A stretch of DNA of 18,143 bases, taken from assembly GCA_015487905.1 (NCBI GenBank), contig WFOX01000242.1:1-18143 (forward strand), in the 5' to 3' direction. A model generated the notes under the pieces. It ran no database searches. It had not been told where the DNA came from and saw nothing but the letters and a program-made list of their open reading frames with translations. Position numbers and translations under genes: made by a program. The stretch is from Mariprofundales bacterium. GTDB lineage: Bacteria; Pseudomonadota; Zetaproteobacteria; Mariprofundales; S012-25. Positions 14,409 through 18,143 of the stretch are shown in pieces; the first letter of the stretch is position 1; every line of letters starts with the position of its first letter.

Positions 14409-15775
14409 AGGCGCTCGTGCTCGGTGCAGGTGAGGTCGGCTATCACATCGCGCTCAGGCTTGCGCGCGAGGGCAATGAGGTCGTCGTCGTGGATCAAGAC
14501 GCTGCGCGTTTGGCGCTCGTGGAAGAGGCGATGGATGTGGCCACCGTGTGCGGGCGCGCATCCCTTCCAAGCGTATTGGAACGCGCAGGCGCAGCCGATG
14601 CGGACTTGCTCATCGCGGCTACGGCCAATGACGAGGTGAACATGCTCGCCTGCCAGGTGGCGCACTCGTTGTTTCGCGTGCCGCTCAAGATCGCGCGCGT
14701 GCGTGAGGCCGATTACCATGATGAGCGGCTCATCGGCCGGGATGATCTTCCGATTGACCACATCATTTCGCCCGAGGCCGAAGCCGCGCGCGCAATCGTG
14801 CGGCGCGTGCAGATCTCGGCCGCATCCGACATGCAATCGTTTGCCAATGGGCGCGTGATGCTGATCGGCATTCCCATCGCCCCCAAAAGCCCATTGGCCG
14901 GCGCCTCGCTGGCCGAGGTGCAAAGCGAGGTCTTCGGCGATGTGCGCGCGCTCGTGGTGGCGCACGAGCACCATCATCGCTGGCAAGTGCCGCGCAGTGA
15001 TGTGACGCTGCTTGCGGGCGATAGCGTCTATCTTTCCGTGGCTGCGCCGGATGCGCAGCGGCTGCTTGCGCGCTTGGGCTTGAGCGAACGCGCAACAGGT
15101 GCGCGCAATGTCTTCCAGGTGGGCGGCGGGCGCATCGGGTTTGAAACGGCCAGGCGTCTGGAGGAACTCGGTTATCGCGTGAAGGTGATTGAGCAAAGTC
15201 GCGAGCGCGCGGAGTGGCTCGCCGAGCACCTGCAAAAGAGCACCATCATTGTCGGCGATGCGATCAACAAGCGCCTTTTGGAAGAGGAGTGCATTGACGC
15301 TTCATCGGACTTTCTTGCGCTTACGAACGATGATGAAACGAACATCTTGGCAAGCCTGATCGCCAAGCGTTATCGCGTGCCGCATGTGGTCACCCTCATC
15401 AACCGCACGCTTTACAACGAAATGGCGCGCGAGATCGGCTTGGATGTCACGATTTGCCCGCGCCTTACGACCGTGTCCTCCATCCTGCGCCATGTGCGCC
15501 GCGGGCGCATCCTTGGCGCAGCACCGATCGGCGACGGAACGGTGGAGGTCTTGGAGGCCGAGGCGTTGGAGACGGCCTTGCTCGTCGGCAAGCCGCTACG
15601 AGATGTGCGCTTTCCCGAGCAGGCCATCGTCGCCGCCATCGTGCGCGAGGAAGAGGTCATCATTCCTGATGGGAATACGCGCATTGAGCCCCACGACGAT
15701 GTGGTGCTCGTGGCGCGCTCCGAAGCCATCCGTCAGCTTGAGCGCCTGTTTGAAGTGCAGCTTGAGTTCTTCTGA
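14405..15775 (+). CDS. trkA: Trk potassium uptake regulatory subunit TrkA
   Basis: A 456-residue cytoplasmic protein with two tandem RCK units. Each has a Rossmann NAD-binding fold, LGAGEVG at about 7-13 and VGGGRIG beginning near 239, followed by an RCK_C domain (for example IGIPIAPKSPLAGASLAEV, and LLVGKPLRDVRFPEQAIV). It binds NAD(H)/ATP and gates the TrkH potassium channel. The length is normal for TrkA. The GTG at 14405 overlaps the ntrX stop as GTGA, and trkH starts 2 nt after its stop, so the K+ transporter is co-transcribed with the NtrYX system. A potassium-uptake operon tied directly to a two-component system suggests turgor or membrane-energy control by NtrYX, which is an inference. 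Confidence 0.95.
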   Translation: MKALVLGAGEVGYHIALRLAREGNEVVVVDQDAARLALVEEAMDVATVCGRASLPSVLERAGAADADLLIAATANDEVNMLACQVAHSLFRVPLKIARVREADYHDERLIGRDDLPIDHIISPEAEAARAIVRRVQISAASDMQSFANGRVMLIGIPIAPKSPLAGASLAEVQSEVFGDVRALVVAHEHHHRWQVPRSDVTLLAGDSVYLSVAAPDAQRLLARLGLSERATGARNVFQVGGGRIGFETARRLEELGYRVKVIEQSRERAEWLAEHLQKSTIIVGDAINKRLLEEECIDASSDFLALTNDDETNILASLIAKRYRVPHVVTLINRTLYNEMAREIGLDVTICPRLTTVSSILRHVRRGRILGAAPIGDGTVEVLEAEALETALLVGKPLRDVRFPEQAIVAAIVREEEVIIPDGNTRIEPHDDVVLVARSEAIRQLERLFEVQLEFF

Positions 15776-15777
15776 AC

Positions 15778-17229
15778 ATGCATCCTGAGGGTGTGGTTTG
15801 GATCTTGGGCCGCCTGCTGCTGCTTTACGCAGCGGCGATGGCGCTTCCGGAGTTCGTTGCGCTTTTCTATCACGACGGCAAGGCGGGGGCGTTTTTGGCC
15901 TCGGGCGTGATCACGGCCGCCGCCGGCTGGCTGATGCAGCGCTTGGGCCGCAACCCCGGCGAGCGCTGGACGGCGCGCGATGGATTTCTGAGCGCCGCAG
16001 CCGGTTGGGTGCTGCTGTCCTTGTTCGGGGCGCTTCCGTTTTGGCTTACGCGCACGGCGGACTTCGTGGACGGCTTGTTTGAATCCACATCCGGGCTTAC
16101 GACGACCGGTGCCACGGTGCTCGTGCATTTGGATGCGATGCCGGAATCGGTGCTGTTTTGGCGCTCGCTGCAAGAGTGGCTGGGCGGCATGGGCATCGTC
16201 GTCCTCGCTGTCGCCGTGATGCCGATGCTGGGCGTGGGCGGCATGCAGCTTTTTCGCGCCGAGATGCCTGGGCCGACCAAGGACAAGCTTGCTGCGCGCA
16301 TCGCGGATACGGCCAAGCACCTTTGGGTGCTGTATCTTGTGTTCACGGCTGTAGCAGCGGTGGTGTATTTCTTGTGCGGCATGAGCGGGTTTGATGCAAT
16401 CAATCACGCGATGACGACCATCGCCATCGGTGGATTTTCCACGCACGATGCAAGCTTCGCCGCCTTTCCGCTTGCCGCGCAGCTTGTGTGCGTGCTGTTT
16501 ATGTTGGCAGCGGGCGTGAACTTCACCTTGCACTTTTTGGCATTCCGCACGCCGCATCTGCCGCTATCCGAGCGCATCGGCGTGTATCTGCGCGATGACG
16601 AGTTTCGGGCCTATGCGCGCTGGCTTGCCTCCATCGTAGCGCTTGTGGGTCTGCTCGTTTGGGCGCACGGCGGCGACGATGTCGTGCATGTGCTTTTCAA
16701 TGCGGTTTCGGTGGCCACCACCACGGGCTTTGCCGTGTCCGACTATGCGCGTGATTGGCCGCAGGCCACGATCGTGTTGCTTGTGGCCGCGATGTTCGTG
16801 GGCGCATGCGCAGGATCCACGGGCGGCGGCATGAAGGTCGTGCGCGCGCTTTTGCTCGTGCGCCAGGGCGTGCGTGAAATCCGCAGGCTCGTGCACCCGC
16901 ACGGCGTAGAAGTCGTAAAGATCGGCGGCCGAAGCGTGCCCTATGAGGTGCGCAACGCGATCTGGGGCTTTTTCTCGCTTTATGTCGTGAGCTTTCTCGC
17001 CTTGGGCGCGATGGTCACGGCCACGGGCACGGATCTCATCACGGGCATGAGCGCAGCAGCCGCCTGCATCACGAATACAGGGCCGGGCTTCGGCGCGGTG
17101 GGGCCTGCGGGCAACTATCGGGGGCTTTCGGATGCGGCCAAGCTTGCGCTTTCGCTCGGCATGATCGTGGGAAGGCTAGAGCTTTACACCTTTTTCGTGC
17201 TGCTTACCCCTGCATTTTGGCGGCGTTAG
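15778..17229 (+). CDS. trkH: Trk potassium uptake channel subunit TrkH
   Basis: A 483-residue integral membrane protein of normal length, with about ten hydrophobic helices arranged as four pore repeats. The four filter-loop regions are visible: STSGLTTTGATV, MTTIAIGGFSTHDASF, VATTTGFAVSDY and CITNTGPGFGAVGP. SLQEWLGGMGIVVLAVAVMP and AGSTGGGMKVVRALLL are also typical. It forms the K+ path and works with TrkA upstream. The ATG at 15778 lies 2 nt after trkA. The stop TAG (17227-17229) shares TTAG with the stop of the convergent chemotaxis-type kinase gene. This closes the DUF4390-ntrYX-trkAH operon. Confidence 0.96.
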   Translation: MHPEGVVWILGRLLLLYAAAMALPEFVALFYHDGKAGAFLASGVITAAAGWLMQRLGRNPGERWTARDGFLSAAAGWVLLSLFGALPFWLTRTADFVDGLFESTSGLTTTGATVLVHLDAMPESVLFWRSLQEWLGGMGIVVLAVAVMPMLGVGGMQLFRAEMPGPTKDKLAARIADTAKHLWVLYLVFTAVAAVVYFLCGMSGFDAINHAMTTIAIGGFSTHDASFAAFPLAAQLVCVLFMLAAGVNFTLHFLAFRTPHLPLSERIGVYLRDDEFRAYARWLASIVALVGLLVWAHGGDDVVHVLFNAVSVATTTGFAVSDYARDWPQATIVLLVAAMFVGACAGSTGGGMKVVRALLLVRQGVREIRRLVHPHGVEVVKIGGRSVPYEVRNAIWGFFSLYVVSFLALGAMVTATGTDLITGMSAAAACITNTGPGFGAVGPAGNYRGLSDAAKLALSLGMIVGRLELYTFFVLLTPAFWRR

Positions 17230-18143
17230 CTGGATGCAGCGGCACTTGCGCGGCGCGCCAACAGCTCTTTAAGCGCCTTCTTGAGCCCATCCGGCGTGAG
17301 CTTTTGCTTCACGAGATAAAGATCGGCGCCTGCTTCCAGCGCCCGCATCTGGTCTTCTGCGCTTTCGCGCGTGGAAATCACGAGGATTGGGGTGGTGGCC
17401 ATCTCCGGCATCGCGCGCAGCCGCCGCGTGAGATCAAAACCATCCAAACGCGGCATTTCAATGTCGGTGACAATGAAGTCGGGCTTGTGCGCGCGGATCT
17501 TTTCCAAGGCGTCCAACCCATCAATCGCGACATCCACCTTGAACCCCGCCTGCACGAGCATGCGCCGCTCCACCTCGCGCGCGATCACGGAATCATCCAC
17601 AAGCAAGGCGCGCAATCCCTCCACATCCGGAAGCGCCGCTTGGGCCTGACTGGGCGCCTGCAACGCCGCCTTTTGCAGCTCCACATCGGGCGAGGTGCGC
17701 GCCATCTCCATAAGCCCTTGCGGCTCCAGCAAGAACACGACCTCGCCTGTGGGCAAAATCACAAGGCCCATGACGGCGGGCACCTGATAGCGCTTGAGAT
17801 AGGGATCCAAATCGTGCACGACGAGTTCAGGTTCGCCGATCATCTCATCCGCGACCACGCCCACGAAGCCTTCCAAATGCTCGGCAAACACGACGAAGGC
17901 ACGCTCGCCTTTTTCTTGGCCACCCACAAAGCCGCGCAGATCCAATAGCGGCGCAAGCTTGCCGCGATAGCGGATCGCGGGGCGCCCGCGCTCGTCTGTT
18001 GTGGCCATGTCTTCGGCAAACGGCGCCACATGATCCACAAGGTGCGCAAGCATGCCGAGCTTCACACCGCCGATGCGAAAGAGCAGCACCTGTTGCACGG
18101 CCGAGTGCGTGGGCAATGTGATAATAAAACGCGTGCCGCGGCC
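17226..18143 (-). CDS. CheA-type hybrid histidine kinase, C-terminal part (5' truncated)
   Basis: Reading leftward from the window edge, the frame opens with GRGTRFIITLPTHSAVQQ, the end of a CheA HATPase domain, and continues into a CheW-like domain (LLFRIGGVKLGMLAHLVDHV, YRGKLAPLLDLRGFVG, VGVVADEMIGEPELVV). It ends with a receiver domain (LLVDDSVIAREVERRML, phospho-acceptor in VTDIEMPRLDGFDL, VISTRES, Lys in YLVKQKL). The apparent TTG start at 18116 is internal. This is the layout of CheA-CheY hybrids such as WspE, FrzE or ChpA/PilL, which control surface responses, motility or twitching pili. Which one cannot be settled without the Hpt and dimerisation domains, which lie outside the window. 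The stop TAA overlaps the trkH stop by TTAG. Confidence 0.88.
   Translation of the reverse strand, partial: GRGTRFIITLPTHSAVQQVLLFRIGGVKLGMLAHLVDHVAPFAEDMATTDERGRPAIRYRGKLAPLLDLRGFVGGQEKGERAFVVFAEHLEGFVGVVADEMIGEPELVVHDLDPYLKRYQVPAVMGLVILPTGEVVFLLEPQGLMEMARTSPDVELQKAALQAPSQAQAALPDVEGLRALLVDDSVIAREVERRMLVQAGFKVDVAIDGLDALEKIRAHKPDFIVTDIEMPRLDGFDLTRRLRAMPEMATTPILVISTRESAEDQMRALEAGADLYLVKQKLTPDGLKKALKELLARRASAAASS

Noticed and set aside
1..18143. tRNA, rRNA, CRISPR arrays, insertion sequences and prophage
   Set aside because: I saw no cloverleaf, no direct-repeat array, no transposase and no terminal repeats; XerD here is the housekeeping recombinase, not an element integrase.

Overview
The window is 18.1 kb of GC-rich, very tightly packed bacterial chromosome, judged by eye at a little over 60% GC. 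I see no tRNA, rRNA, CRISPR array, insertion sequence or phage gene. The gene set points to a betaproteobacterium: DUF4390, ntrY, ntrX, trkA and trkH run together in an order I associate with Betaproteobacteria, DnaE is of the proteobacterial DnaE1 type with a degenerate PHP site, and the XerD is typical. The lineage is an inference; nothing here fixes genus or habitat.

Layout. (1) 1-309 is the 3' end of an F-type ATP synthase b-like subunit (+). (2) 285-1585 is a leftward pair, a quinone-oxidoreductase-like MDR enzyme followed by a small cupin. (3) 1648-6821 is a rightward run of pterin-carbinolamine dehydratase (phhB), xerD, dnaE and a thioredoxin-type arsenate reductase (arsC). (4) 6818-7243 is a leftward membrane-anchored RRM RNA-binding protein. 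(5) 7244-7395 is the largest gap (152 nt); it is divergent and carries two inverted repeats. (6) 7396-9596 is a tightly coupled rightward cassette of a radical SAM protein with a SPASM-like C-terminus, a PqqD-like protein and an HPr-kinase-related P-loop protein. It looks like a peptide-modification system with no recognised precursor. (7) 9593-10342 is a leftward endonuclease/exonuclease/phosphatase-family enzyme. (8) 10391-17229 is a rightward operon of DUF4390 protein, NtrY sensor kinase, NtrX regulator, TrkA and TrkH, linking a two-component system to potassium uptake. (9) 17226-18143 is the 3' part of a leftward CheA-type hybrid kinase (CheW-like plus receiver) that continues beyond the window.

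The most striking signal is in the DNA rather than in any gene. In a complete hand scan I found no copy of TCGA and no copy of ACGT anywhere in the window, although TCG and ACG each occur hundreds of times with other following bases. GTAC was seen once. Codon choice bends around these gaps: Ile before Asp/Glu is ATT or ATA and not ATC, Phe before Asp/Glu is TTT, and Asp before Val is GAT. This suggests long-term restriction-modification pressure or methylation-driven C-to-T loss.

Two further points: three convergent gene pairs each overlap by exactly the same 4 nt (TTAG, shared by a TAG stop on + and a TAA stop on -), and NtrX has lost the GAFTGA loop, the Walker B acidic partner and both arginine-finger positions. 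No gene-free stretch exceeds 300 bases.
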